A stretch of 64,000 bases of DNA from Onthophagus taurus (lineage: Eukaryota > Arthropoda > Insecta > Coleoptera > Scarabaeidae). Location of the stretch: NCBI RefSeq assembly GCF_036711975.1, contig NW_027248940.1, forward strand, positions 6,634,001-6,698,000. Reading direction: 5' to 3'. Positions 30,060 through 42,460 of the stretch are shown piece after piece. The first letter of the stretch is position 1, and the number at the start of each line of letters is the position of its first letter. The translations under genes were made by a program, and so were the position numbers. The notes beneath the pieces were generated by a model. The model was not told the DNA's origin and did no database searches. It saw only the letters and a program-made list of their open reading frames with translations.

Positions 30060-32420
30060 CTACCTTATAATCTAATGGATTACTTTTTTGATCGTATTTT
30101 ATTTTTCGATTATATTTGGATGCAATCAATTTTTGTTCTGCATCTGCCCAAGCTTGTTGAAGTCTATATTTCAACTCTATTGGGTAATTGTTATAATTGT
30201 AAACAGGATCGACACAATTTTTTATGTTTGATAGTAGTACTGCTGATTTTCCGAAAACTAATTCATACGGGTGTATTGCGTTTCTGTATGAACACTGTTA
30301 TTGTACGAAAAACACCAATACGGTAACCAATGATTCCACGTATTCGGATATTTTGCAATTTGAAATTTGGAATACCATGTCGTACAGCGAAATTATCTAC
30401 CAGTGCTTTAGCAACCGTTACAGCTTCTTCATTTTTTAACGGATAACACTCAACGTATTTAGTTAAATCACATTATAGTGTTAACGCATACTAGTTTTCA
30501 TTCATCCATTGGAAAAGGACATACAAGATCTAAGTGAATCAACGTACATGTGTACAATCGTCACATTTTTTAACAAACGCTTCTATATCTTTCCTCAGTC
30601 CTGACCAAAAGTATGTTTTCTTTGTATTATGAAACATTCTATTTATTCCAGCATGTCCTCCTGTGGGTAACATGTGGTAATCGTTTAAAATGATTTGTTG
30701 TTTCTCTTTGTCGTATATTTCAAACAGATTTTTAACTACAGTGTTTTATATCGTTTTTGTTTAATTCTTTGGAATTCCGTAATATTTCACGAATTTCTGC
30801 GCGCTTATCGTCTTTTATAATTGTTAATTCTTTAACATTATTTTCTTTGCATCCAATTAATATTTCTCTCACCGACGCCTCGAGTGCTGACGATGATCGA
30901 AAATTTTTTAATAAATACATCATATTTTCGTCTTTTTAGTATACCACGCGCTTTTTATTTAAATTTATCGTACAATTCTTTGTTTCTTTCATAAATTCTT
31001 TCTAAAATTACTCGTGAAAGACAAGAATTTTTTGGACGTTTAATAAGTTCCACTACTCCTGGGTGATCAATCCGAGAGAGCGGTGCGTTTTTTGTGTCTA
31101 CATCGGTATTAAATTTTGTCGATTGTGCTCTAGTAATAGCATATATCGTCTGAGTCATATTCACATTAATTTCTTTGAGTTCTTCAGAAGAGATTTCTAT
31201 TCTTGATAATGCATCTGCAACAACATTAACTTTACCCTTAATGTATTTAATAGTAAAATCATATTCTTCTAGAGCCAGACGAAATTTGGTAAGTCTACTG
31301 GATGGGTTTGTTATCCCAAACAGATACACCAGTGGTTTATGATCTGTATACAAAACGAATTTTCGTGAGTACAAGTATGGACGAAAAAATGTAACTGCCC
31401 AAACAATGGCTAAAAGTTCTTTTTCGATAGTACAATAGTTACGCTCGGCTTTATTTAAAGATCTACTGGCATATGCAATGGGTTTATCAACACCATTTGA
31501 TAACACTGCACCAATTACATAACCCGGCACATCGGTTTTTAAAGAAAAAATATTTTCCAGAGAAAAATTAGGAAATACCAAAATTATACTAGCCGAAATG
31601 GTATGACCTAAATACAGAATTTCCTTTTTCAAGAACTCACACTTGTTCGTATTTAATTTTAATGTTACCTTGCGTAATCTATTGAACACTTTTACTAAAT
31701 TTTGATTATGTTTATTTAAATTATTTACAAAAACAATTAAATTATCTAAATAAATGAATCAATTTTCATAATTTAAACCAGCTATTGCTATTGTCATAGC
31801 ACGCGAAAATGTATTTGGAGTTATTATTAATTCCATGGGGAGACGAGTCATCTGATATTGTCCGCGATCTGTTGTAAACGTGGTGTAGGGTCGACTGTTA
31901 GGATCTAAGTCGATCTGTTAATAACCTTGAGCAAGATCTAAACGAGAGAAATAAATTGCTCCTGAAAGAGGAGAATCTAAAATTTCTGTTATTGATGGCA
32001 AAGAAAACTTATCGTCTTGAATTTTCTGATTTAACAATAACAACTCCCTATTTTCTCTTGCCATTTTCAGCACTCTGATGATGTTTTCTTAATAATTCCT
32101 TGAGTTAGCATATCAGCTACTTGATGTTGAACTTCCTGCTTTTGCGCGTTTGGTAATCTGTAAGGTTTGACATATGAAGGTAACAAATTTTCATGTTACC
32201 GAATTGATTGTTTATAAATATTTGATGTACTTAATTTGTGAAAAATGAAAAATGATGTACAAGTGAAAAATATCTGAATATTTAGCGCAAATACGAGTTG
32301 CGTCGCTAAACGATGATTTTGGTGCAAACTTCCAAATATTATTATTTAAGCTTTCATTATTGTTCCGATGAAAACCATCTAAACACCTGTCTTTTGCACC
32401 CTTATAAATTATAGACATTT
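30060..32420 (-). pseudogene. Gypsy pol fossil
   Basis: A minus-strand RNase H frame (31689-30955) has LYLGHTIS, YASRSLNKAERNY, TDHKPLVYLF and ADALSRIEIS. Translation on either side gives broken parts of the same polyprotein. CAKYSDIFHL lies at about 32,270-32,310 before the reverse transcriptase. TELTIIKDD-like text lies at 30,830, and an integrase zinc-finger relative of the intact Gypsy lies at about 30,600-30,700. It is closely related in content to the Gypsy at 40,351-45,705, but with many stops and frameshifts. Confidence 0.8.
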
Positions 32421-32634
32421 TGTTAAGTTCGATAATTTCTTCGTCGGTAATATCTTCAGCGATACGTAAATAAATTACGAATCCAGCCTCCAGTTAGTAG
32501 TATAGATTCGCCGATTCAAATACCAACGATAAATATGTGGTCGTAGAACATCAACGTATCGTATTTTTGCCCTCCGCGTTCTAAAAAGATGTTTTGTTTG
32601 TTATTCGGAAATATATTTAACTGATCATCTGAGA

Positions 32635-32907
32635 TTGGTTCTGTACTTCGTTGACAACCAGCAATTGATACCAACATCTCATGTTATCAATCCGAGGGAT
32701 GTCGATTTAACGACTTACATCAATAGTAAATTTATGTATGTCAAACATTCATATAAGAAGTCTTTAAACAATTTGTACCGGGACACCGTTCAAAGGCGCT
32801 GTTTGATGAAGAGAGAGATATTGCAGAACCGATTGCTAATGGCTCCTCTTGCGCCCAATGCTGTGAGCACCCTATTAAATAATCATCCTGGATATGTTGG
32901 TTTGTAG
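32635..32907 (+). pseudogene. Viral class III glycoprotein-like fragment
   Basis: An open frame of about 90 codons, without an ATG at its start, contains TTYINSKFMYV, a Cys-bearing LYRD...RRCLMKREIL helix and NHPGYVGL. I recognise this pattern from chuvirus-like glycoproteins that occur as old copies in insect genomes and as the env-like gene of some BEL/Pao elements. The fragment covers only a small internal part and is interrupted on both sides, so it is a remnant without expected function. The family assignment is from memory of the motif order. Confidence 0.5.
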
Positions 32908-33034
32908 TGTATTAAGTGAGAGTTCTGGACCGCAGGAGCAAGGAGCACGCGCATGCGCAGTTCCAGCCGTGGCGTCACACGGTCGACTGAACTAAGCAGA
33001 AAGAAGAGTTCTACACGCGGCCATTGTTAAAATT

Positions 33035-33360
33035 TACCTGATGATCGATAGATGGCGCAGCTTAAAATTTACCTGATCATCGATAGATGGCGCAGCATAA
33101 AATTTACCGTGACAGTTCTGGATTAAAGGAGCAAGGAGCAGGAGCATGCGCAGTTCCAGCCGTGACGTCACGCTCGAATGTAGGCAGTATAAACGACTTG
33201 TCGGATACGTTGTTGATTGCTAAAATAGGGGTTGTTTATCTGATAGGTAGTAGATGGCGCTGTTGTATTTTTAAAATTTAAATTTACCTGATGGGTGATA
33301 GATGGCGGTGCTATATTTTTAAAATTTAAATTTACCTGATGGGTGATAGATGGCACTTAA
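33035..33360 (+). repeat. 'gatagatggcgc' minisatellite, right arrays
   Basis: Two clusters (33,035-33,110 and 33,250-33,360) of the ~37-60 bp unit 'aaaatttacctgatgatcgatagatggcgcagc' and variants, inverted relative to 29,770-29,875. Translated frames across it are repeat artefacts. Confidence 0.75.
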
Positions 33361-34023
33361 AGACATGCCTTACAAAGCGCTCGCGCAGAAAATTAGGAAT
33401 ATATCGGAAATATGTAATACAATACCCAATCAACCCAATTTATTATATTAAAAATTACATCTCAAAAGTTTATACGCAATTAAACAAATAAACTTTAAAA
33501 TTTGTGGTACTTTTTTACAAATTCAATTATATGAGCAGGCTTCGGTTTACAAACATTCATAGTACCTTTATACACTAAACATTGATCTTTTAACTTCAAA
33601 AATTTGTTGATCGGCAATATTCTTAGCGGGTCGGGTAAGTAAAAACGGTGAGAAACCCGCTTCAAACTGTACCACTACGGAAGGTCAGGGGCACCTCGTA
33701 AGACGCTTCGCATGTAGAATGGCGTCAAGTAAATCCAACTGAAGTTCGAATAAATTCCTTTTCAGTTTGAACTCACACAGGCCCAAAACACTGAGATGAC
33801 GAGACATTGTGGTTTATGTTCGATACGTTGAGTTTATAAAGTTAACTGAACTATAAATTACCTTCGTATAAAAAAGTTTTTAGAAATAGTAGGTACTATT
33901 GTTACATAATAATAAATTAAGCAGTTTTTATTAAATCACCTGATTTGAATCACTGATTGAATCACTGATTTTTATTAATCAGGTTAAGTAAAGTCCAATG
34001 CACCACGCTAACGGAACTGTTAA

Positions 34024-35340
34024 GTTACATTGTGGTTACAATAATGCTGAGCAATAGAATTATTGAAGCAAGGAAAGTACATACCGATAAATAGAAATTA
34101 AAAACGCTAATTTTAAGGAACAATTTTAGGAAGCAATCAACTAACAGTTTAAATTTAAAATAATAGGATTTATTAACATTTAAATTGCCTGCAATGCAAA
34201 TAATACAAATTAAAAAATAGATTTAAATTAAAACCGCATGAAATTTAACTTCGAATACAATGGTTGAATTCAATGCATTCTCATTAAAGGGTTTAGCCCT
34301 CCATAACCTCAAACCAACGTATTTCGAATTTTAGCCCTGGAAAAACACATCTTATCAAAAGTTTCTAGACAAATATTATGTAATAGGTAAGAACTATGAT
34401 GTTATCACAATCGCAAACCAACGTCTTGTGTGTTTCAATAAAATATTTTAAATTAAAGTAAATAAACGATATTGTCTTTAGGTATCCAACTGTTATGGGA
34501 TGAACCCAATCCTAACCACTTAACGGACACCTTATTCTTTATTCTTTTTAACACTTTTTCAACAAGATATACATTTCTCATTTGTTAGGTACTAAACAAA
34601 TCCCTTCTTTAATGATGATTTAAAGAGGTCCCATAAAATAAACTGGTTTGATAAAAAAGTAGTCTGTTCATCAGTAGCTTTGATTGGAGCTCTGTTACTT
34701 AAATACATCAAGTAAGATATGGGGTGTTATCCAAAAACAAGGTTTCGGCGGTGTAAATTAATGAAATATATAATACTTACTTATTTAAACGAATTGAGCT
34801 GATAGCTGTAAGGTGAAATATGTATAAATACTTTAAAGGTTGAATTTGAGCGGTGGAAGACAAATAGAAACAACAACAATTATGTGTTAATATATTTATT
34901 ATTTAATTTTTAAGTAAAACATAAATTTTATAATACAATTACGGCGTAAAAAATTTATATCCATACGGAGGAACATCGAATTACATATCGGATTTCTTGA
35001 AAAACAAATATCTAGAAATAGCAGGTGTTATTGCTACATGAAATGCGAATTAAGCAGTTTTTATTTTTAAATCAAAGAGGTTAAGTAAAATTCGTTCTTG
35101 TTTCAATAAAATATTTTAAATTAAAATAAATATAATTTTATTAAATAAGTTTTTTAACATTACATTTATTTAATATACTTAATCTATATGAAATTAAACA
35201 ATCTAAATATAAAAAGTATAATGAATCTCTGACATACTAATTACAAAATGTATTAAAATTGTACAATAAAACTATCAAACTTAATAATTATATACTTAAA
35301 ATTACATTAACATTACTTAACAAGTTATACTATAATGACT
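34024..35340. other. Intergenic, AT-rich
   Basis: No gene was recognised. A block at 34,990-35,120 ('aaatagcaggtgttattgctacat ... ttaagcagtttttatt') resembles 33,885-33,945, so part of the TTAA-bounded element's arm is present again here. Confidence 0.4.
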
Positions 35341-35344
35341 CCAA

Positions 35345-35740
35345 GCGAATGTATTAATTCCATTATCACAAATATATCGCTTGGAGTAGTTTGGTGAAAG
35401 AACCAATTTATTTTGTAATACAGTAAATGTACTGTGGTTAAAACTTCTAAATAATATTTGTTTTTTAAATAAAGCCGATTTGGAATTTAGACAATCTAAA
35501 TAATTTTGAAAAGAGATGTGATGTTTAACAACGGCCTACTTAACGTCTTTCGATTTTTTTGGTATACCATTGACCTCAAACCAACAAATTCGTCCATTAT
35601 GTTTCCACAATTCTCATCTTTCATTTTACCTATAACTGCTTTACTTTGCGAAGAGATGTCAAACCGATTATCGGGACTTGCTAAGAAATAGTCGAGACCG
35701 GCGCGGGAAAAATCTGAGACGCTTGTATAGTCACTTAAAA
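35345..35740 (-). pseudogene. Polinton PolB C-terminal fossil
   Basis: The minus strand reads FDIS, then KAVIGKMKDE, then GNIMDEFVGLRS in one frame. In another frame follow HISFQNYLDCL, a VLQNKLVLSP block and RYICDNGINTFAWSHY. This is the well-known C-terminal order of Polinton-type DNA polymerase B. At least one frame change (near 35,560) and a stop separate the parts, and the rest of the gene is absent. Confidence 0.7.
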
Positions 35741-36251
35741 AACCGGGTGTTAGAAAAACTGTAAAAAAAAGGAAAAGTCTTACTGTTCTTGTAAAAAAAG
35801 TAGAAGTATCTCTTCGAATAGAAAATAAAAGCCGAAGTGCTTCTATCGAACGTGTGTATCTATTAACACAATTGAAACTACTTTTCACGAAAATTGCACG
35901 GAACGATTTATTACACTTTTTGATGTCAACAACAACTCGAGAAACAACTGAATAACAATAACTAATAAAATACGGAACGGCCGACTAATTAACTTAAATT
36001 ATAAAAACTTTGAACATTACCGCCCGCCTTGCCGATTGGCAACAGAAAATTAAAAAAAAAATATACAATAATTTGAAAATTGTCCATAACTGAAATGATA
36101 ACAAACTAAATAAGAAAAAATGACCGCAGGAAAACAAACTTTTACATTAAATGAAATAAGGAAATATTTAGAAAGAAATTAACAATAAAAAGACTGAATT
36201 AAATGAAACTGAAATGAAATGTGAAAAAATAACTAGAATTCAATAACATTA

Positions 36252-39200
36252 CTAATTTGTACAATCTGGAAAAATGCTTAACTTAGTGAACGGACGAACA
36301 AGCGTTGAATTTGCGGTTTTGAGCGTTGCGACGCGAGCGTGACCATCGGCACCGGAATGAATTTGAAGAATTCTTGCTAGAGACCATTTCGCCGGAGGTA
36401 ATCTTTCATCTCGGATGAGTACAAGCTGTCCAATTTGAGGAAGATTTCGTTGATTGAACCACTTCGTAGCGTTCTGAATAGATTGTAGATAAAACCTTTC
36501 CCAAATCTTCCAGAAATCATCGACCATACGACGAAGAAGCTGCCATCGAGAGAGTCTCGATATCTTTTCATCGAAGCCGGACGGCTCCGGAACAACGGTG
36601 AGAGCGTTACCGATGAGGAAGTGACCCGGAGTCAGAACATCAAAATTGTTCGGATCGTCAGATATTGAACATAGAGGTCTTGAATTTAGCACGGCCTCAA
36701 TTTGAATCAAAACGGTGTTGTATTCTTCATACGTAAGAAGTGTCGATCCGATAACTTTTCGAAGGTGGCCTTTAACGGATTTTACTCCGGCCTTCCACTT
36801 TCCACTGAAATGTGGTGCTCCGGGAGGATTGAACTTCCATCGGGTGTCGTCGCCGCTCAAGAGACTAGCCATTTCTTTCCATTCTTCGGACGCTGCAGAA
36901 AACATGGAACGCAGCTCAGGGTCAGCTCCAACAAGATTCGTGCCACAGTCGCTGTAGAGATTCACTGATACCTCTTCTTCCGGAAAATCGCTTGTACTGA
37001 AGTTGAATAATCTGTGGCCACCTCTAAATGGACGGCTGAAGTGGCTAAACAAACAAACAGAATAAGATAACCTTTATACGTCTTACTACCACGTCCTCGA
37101 AGATGCTTCAAATGAAAAGGTCATCGTAATCAACACCGGTGTGTAGAAACGGGCGGGATGATATGACTCTTGAAGGCGGAAGTTGGCCCATCAACTGCTG
37201 GCTGATGACTGCTCGTTGTTTCGCACAAATCATACATCGATGAATGAACGAACGGACAGGTACTCGCCCTCCAACGATCCAGAAATTGCGTCGGATTGAA
37301 GATAAAGTTAGTTGAGTTCCTCCATGCAATGTAGCTCGATGATGTTTGTCGATCAGAAGAATTGTAATTGGCGAATCTTTTGGAAGGATGATTGGATGCT
37401 TCTCATTCCAATAAAAATTTGAAAATCGAAGGTGCCCGGTCACTCGTAGAAAACCTTTACCGTCTATGAACGGAGAAAGTCGGAAAAGAGAACTTGAACA
37501 CGGCACTACATGGCCGTCCGTTAGAATTTGAATTTCGTCCGAGAAATGAAGTTGTTGACACTCGCGCACCCAGAACATTAAAGAGTCGTTCAGTTCATCA
37601 GGAGAAAGTATGTCTGAAAACTTTGAATTAGTCTTTACTTTATGAAAAAAACTCTTACACCAAGCAGTGACTCGCAGAAACTTGTTCAACGGCGAATATT
37701 TCAACTTTAAGTCCCATCCTTTTTTCATAGCAGTTGCGGTGTTGGATGTATAGAACGTGCTTTTGGAATTTCTTTGGCATCCGAATTGGGCCGAAGAGAT
37801 GGCCATTCTGAGGGTGGTGAGCGAAGCCAAGACGGTCCATTCCACCATAACGTTTCGGCTTCAAGTTTCGTCACTGAAATTCCACGGGAAGACAAATGGG
37901 CCGGGTTTTCTTTCGTCGGAACGTAGCGCCAATACCATGAGAAAGCTCGTGAATTTCTGTTACTCTATTCCGGACGAAATCTTTCCATCTTGAAGGATGA
38001 CTGCAGATCCAAGAAAGTGCTACCGTAGAATTGCTCCATAGAGAAATTGGAACTTCGTTGAAATCCAGTGTTGCCCGAACGCGTTATATCAACCGAACTA
38101 ACAACACGGCGGCGCACAATTCAAGTCGCGGAATGGTTACGCGTTTAAGAGGTGCGCTTGAAACGCGAAGATACACTACCGCACCAAAGGCACTCGAAGC
38201 ATCCGCGAACCCGTGCAATTCAATCGAAGAACAATCCCGAGTAATTCCAAGCCATCTCGGAATGCGAATTACCGGACACGTTTGAAAAGAGTTAATGTAT
38301 TCGTTCCATTGAAGAGAAAGGTCATACGGAAGGATTTCGTCCCATTCGAGATTACAAGTGCACAAATTTTGCACAAAAATCTTCGCAGTTACAATGATCG
38401 GAGAAAGCCACCCGAGGGGGTCGAATAAATGCGCAATGAATGATAGACCTTTACGCTTAGTAAGGTCCCGGAAGTCAAAATCGTCATTATTGAAACAAAA
38501 TAGAAAGTCATCGGTCGAATTGTTCCAAAGAATACCCAATGCGCGAAGGGAATTGTTATCTTGAACACGCAGCGTTTCTGTATCAGATAGAAGGTCTGAA
38601 GGAACATATGCGAGCGCTTCTGAAACATTTGAAATCCACTTTCGCGCTAGGAAACCGCCCGCCCTTGAAACTCGATTTAATTGAAAGATTAATTCTTGAA
38701 CTTCATCAATGTCATTAGCACCGGAAATGATATCGTCCACGTAAGTGTCGCGAAAAAGAGCAGAAGAACCGAGAGGCTGCTCTTCAACATGTTCTTCCGC
38801 TAACTGTCGAATACAACGAATTGCGAGGTACGGCGCGCATGAAAGTCCGTACGTTACCGTTGTCAGGTCGTAACTTTGAAGAGGTTCCGAAGGATTTTCA
38901 CGCCAGACGATTCGTTGGAACTGCCAATCATCTTGATGAACGTCAATCTGACAATATATTTTCTCTAAGTCACACGCGAACGCGACCGGATGGCGTCTCC
39001 ACCTTAGAAGAACATCAATAAGTTCACTTTGATGTTTCGGACCAGTATGAAGACAATCGTTTAACGATAATCCAGATGATGTTTTTTGTGATCCGTTGAA
39101 CACGACACGAAGCTTAGTAGTCGTACTAGATTCGCGAATCACCCCGTGATGCGGAAGATAGAAGTTGGGTGATTCGAGTGGCACTGTAACGGGACGCATG

Positions 39201-39599
39201 TGATTTAAATCGAGATATTCACGCATAAATTTGCTATACGCGGTATTGAAGCTTTCATCCCGCGCGAATCTTAACTCGGAACGAGAAAAAGTCTTAACAG
39301 CGATCATATAAGAATATTCCCAATTCACGCAGAGACTTTCGAAATGGTAAACGAACAATAAAACGTCCAGAGCTGTCACGCGAATGTGAATTGACGAAAT
39401 GTTTTTCACAATCAATTTCGTCAGCAGATAAACACGGCTTAGAACTTGATTCTTCTTCTATCGTCCAGAACTTTTGCATTAAATCCGCGAATTCACGATC
39501 TATCGAACACTGAAAACCATACGGGTTGAAGTTTGATTGTGATTGATTCGACAGTACGCCAGAAAGAATCCATCCAAACGCGGTTTGCTGGGCAATCAA
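36252..39599 (-). pseudogene. BEL/Pao retrotransposon pol (PR-RT-RH-IN), decayed
   Basis: Read on the minus strand the order is: protease/RT linker (39599-39294), reverse transcriptase (39415-38084, with TYVDDIISG as catalytic YVDD and IRESSTTTKLRVVF, GSQKTSSG typical of BEL), RNase H region to 37,849, and integrase zinc finger HHRATLHGG...CMIC (about 37,150-37,350). The integrase core and DUF5641-type tail follow (37052-36252: SDCGTNLVGA, APHFSGKWKAGVK, VLNSRPL, LTPGHFLIG). Several frame changes (near 37,080, 37,860 and 39,350) break it. No LTR was identified. Confidence 0.85.
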
Positions 39600-39674
39600 A
39601 GAACCATCACTACTTCGTTTAACACCATTTTGAAGAATTTTAGAATATCAAAATAACATATAGAATACCAAAAA

Positions 39675-40350
39675 TCATATCAATTCAAGATTTTCGACAG
39701 CTTCCAAGGTGTGAATACGGTCCATCAGAAAATCCTCAAGCTCATCGAACGTTGACGGATCGCGATGATTTCCAATCGATCTCTCCCATTCTTTAACGGC
39801 GTCTGTATCTAATCTTCGTACGATTAAATATACGAGAATATAGTCCCAATGCTGAATCGGACACTTCAATACTATTAAGGCACCGAAAGCTTCTTTAATT
39901 TCCCCGACAAGACGCGCGGAAAATAAAATCGATAATTGAGTCCCAATTAATAACCGTCGATTTTCATACCGGTCAATCAATATTTGCCACGATCTTGAAA
40001 AGTTATCAACGGTAACAGAAATGTTTTTTAATAACTGACGTTCGACATCGGTAAGGTCTTCATTGTCATTGACCATCGTAGAAAACAAGTCCTGGAATTG
40101 AGCCCAATTGGCGTATTTACCGTCGAAAGTTGGAAGATCAATTTTCGGTAAATGACGTGAACGCCATGACGAATGACTGACGTTTGAAACTGGTTTTGTA
40201 TCAACTTCCGGGGTCGGAGACAGCGGAAGAGGATTTAACAAATCAAGCAATGTCCCCTTAGCAACGAAATAAGCTTCCTCACATTCAGAAAAAATGTCCT
40301 CGGTGAAATATATCGTATCCGAATACTTGTCGCGATATTGTTTATGAGCA
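39675..40350 (-). pseudogene. BEL/Pao gag fragment (DUF1759), cut by Gypsy
   Basis: The minus-strand frame has the BEL gag block LPKIDLPTFDGKYANWAQF followed by DLTDVERQLLKN. Its N-terminus is lost because the Gypsy 5' LTR begins at 40,351. The apparent Met start at 40,370 lies inside that LTR and is not genuine. The C-terminal zinc knuckles are also not seen before the pol frames. Confidence 0.75.
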
Positions 40351-40616
40351 TGTAGTGTATCCAAATTCATTATTGTTTAAGTAAATTACAAAACGTTTAA
40401 CTATAAAATGTAGGCTCAGCAACTTAATTAATAAGTATCAGGTCATCGTCCGTTGAACCGTATTACCGTGGTAAGCATTATTGCTGTAATACTTTAAAAT
40501 TGATTACGCTTTTGTAATCATCAGAATTGTACGAACCTTTGGGTAAAATACATTAACATGTAGTTGGGAAGAAACTCTTTTATTCAAAAAACCTAAAACC
40601 CTTCAACGATACCACA

Positions 40617-40634
40617 TGGCGATCCTGCCAGTTG
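40617..40634 (+). other. Gypsy primer-binding site
   Basis: tggcgatcctgccagttg immediately follows the CA end of the LTR. The TGG start and position identify it. The primer tRNA cannot be assigned with certainty. Confidence 0.6.
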
Positions 40635-41275
40635 TGTTCATAGTGAAACACAGAACAGCGTAAAAAAAAGAAAATAAATAAATAATAAGAAAAAAAAAAA
40701 AAGAAGAAAGAAAATATGGGAAAGTAACAATCCAAGGAAGTTAAAGAAGAGATAATTATAGCTCAATCCGGAAATAGTGGTGGTCAAACAAGAGCTGCGT
40801 GTAATACAGAGAAATCTAACCAAGGACAATGAAGAGAGGCGTAAGGATATTTCAGTGATTAATCGTAAGGTAATTAAATTAGAAAGCTTAGAAGTTGAAT
40901 TTAAAGATCTAAAAGAAAAATTTAAGCTAGGGAAGATATGATAGTGAAAGAGTTACAGAAATAAAAGACTTTTGCAAAGCAATTAAAAAATATTTCAATA
41001 GTTGTAATGAAGTTTTAGAAAGTAGACGTAAAGCAATCGAATCTTTATCCGATAATATAGAGTTAGGTTCTGATATAACTGTAAAAGACGAAACAAAAAT
41101 GAGTTTATTTGACTTAAAAACGGCAGCTTCTTTGCTTCCATCTATGGATGGTACGGAAGATACCACCAAACAGCTTATCGACTCAATTAAATTATACGAT
41201 GAATTGTTGAATGATGCAGGTAAACAATTATGAACTAAATATGTACTATAGACAAAACTTTCACAAAGTGCTAAG
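40635..41275. other. Gypsy leader and decayed N-terminal gag
   Basis: A/T-rich leader followed by charged, stop-interrupted gag-like text (41,090-41,240 reads ...MDGTEDTTKQLIDSIKLYDELL in frame with what follows). No separate gene. Confidence 0.4.
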
Positions 41276-41967
41276 TTGCGAATGAATAGTAATTATAATA
41301 GTAATAATGATTTGGTTAAAGATTTAGAAAAACACTTTTTAACCAAACATTCGGCGGCTGTGCTTTCTGTAAAGTTGAATAATGCAAAACAAGGTTCTAG
41401 AACAGTTGAAGAGTTCGGCAAAAGTGTCGAAGAATTATTTGTGAATCTCACTATTTCACAAGCGGGTGATAACGCCGAGACATTAACTACATTAAGCGGA
41501 GTTAACAAAAAAATAGCGATAAATGCTTTTGCGTGTGGGTTACAAAATTCTGAATTACGTACTATCATAAAATCTCGAAATTATACTAAAATGACGCGAT
41601 CCGTTGTGCTTTAGATGAAGAACCACCCTTGAGAAATCCATCAACTTTTCATGCGAGAGCTCACTTCGGTTCTAGAGGTAGATATAAATGTAGAAATCAA
41701 CGATATAGAAAACCCCCTCAAAGTTTTTCTCGGCAATATACAAATAGTAATCAGTATCGCGGATATCAAAATTCAAGGAATAATTTCAGACCATCAAATA
41801 GCTTTCGTGGAAATAATCGTCGATCTAGTACTAGTACCTATAGAGGCTCTGCAAGAGGACATGTGTACTATTCCGAAACTGCTCAGAATAACTCTAATAA
41901 CAACCAAAATCTTAATGACATTCAAAATCAATCTGACAATAATTTAGAAAATTTTTTTCGTAACTAA
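41276..41967 (+). pseudogene. Gypsy gag
   Basis: Two overlapping frames, 41,276-41,614 (capsid-like: DLVKDLEKHFLTKHS, TVEEFGKSVEELF, INAFACGLQNSELRTI) and 41,629-41,967 (an Arg/Asn/Ser-rich nucleocapsid-like tail such as RGNNRRSSTSTYRGSARG). The tail has no CCHC knuckle and would bind RNA by basic residues. A frame change at about 41,610 separates the parts, and stops upstream cut off the N-terminus. Confidence 0.7.
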
Positions 41968-41999
41968 TAAAGATGAAATAGTAGTAAGTTACAATTTAA

Positions 42000-42460
42000 A
42001 CGGGTTAAATTATGTAAATTTTAGGAGTAATAATAAATGTTTTTCATTTTTAATTGACACGGGAGCTTCTGTCAGCATATTTTTTCAAGAATTTTTAAAT
42101 GACGATCATGTAATAAATCCATTAAATAAACTTGAGGTTAAAGGTATTGGCGGTTCAGTAACTTCGCTTGGATCAGCAGATATCCTTTTACAAATTAATA
42201 ACGAAAAATGTATAACACATCAGTTTATAGTAATTAATAATCCAAATTGACAATTTCAGGGAATATTAGGATCAGATTTGTTTTTCAAATATTTTGCCAC
42301 AATAAATTACGAAACATTTTTACTACCTCTTTGGATTGACAATGTTAAAGTTTCTGTACCCATTAACTCAGATGCGTCAGTATACACAATTTTACCAACT
42401 CGATGCGAAACAATTAAGTATTTTCCAGTTAACTTAAAAGGAGATTTAGTTGTACATAGG
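42000..42460 (+). pseudogene. Gypsy aspartic protease
   Basis: Reads FLIDTGASVSIF (catalytic DTGA) near 42,050 and GILGSDLFF near 42,260. A TGA at 42,248-42,250 interrupts the frame between them. The remainder (LLPLWIDNVKVSVP...) leads into the RT frame. Confidence 0.7.

Larger units (their letters stand above)
28895..34019. mobile_element. 5.1-kb inverted-repeat element between TTAA sites
   Basis: The ends CACTTCCGCCGGCGAGGTGC... and, inverted, CAGTTCCGTTAGCGTGGTGC... share ggtgcattggactttact and are flanked by TTAA at 28,891-28,894 and 34,020-34,023. Homology continues inward for several hundred bases (a short frame beginning MSR, the 'cctgctcatat..aattgaatttgta' block). A TTAA target is characteristic of piggyBac-type elements. 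No piggyBac transposase was seen; the interior holds a Gypsy fossil and a viral-glycoprotein-like fragment. The arms differ by many substitutions, so the element is old. Confidence 0.5.

Noticed and set aside
33087..33356. Short frames with SITHQVNLNFKN repeats
   Set aside because: They arise from the minisatellite unit.
36377..39021. Several plus-strand frames over the BEL element
   Set aside because: They are antisense shadows of pol; real motifs are on the minus strand.
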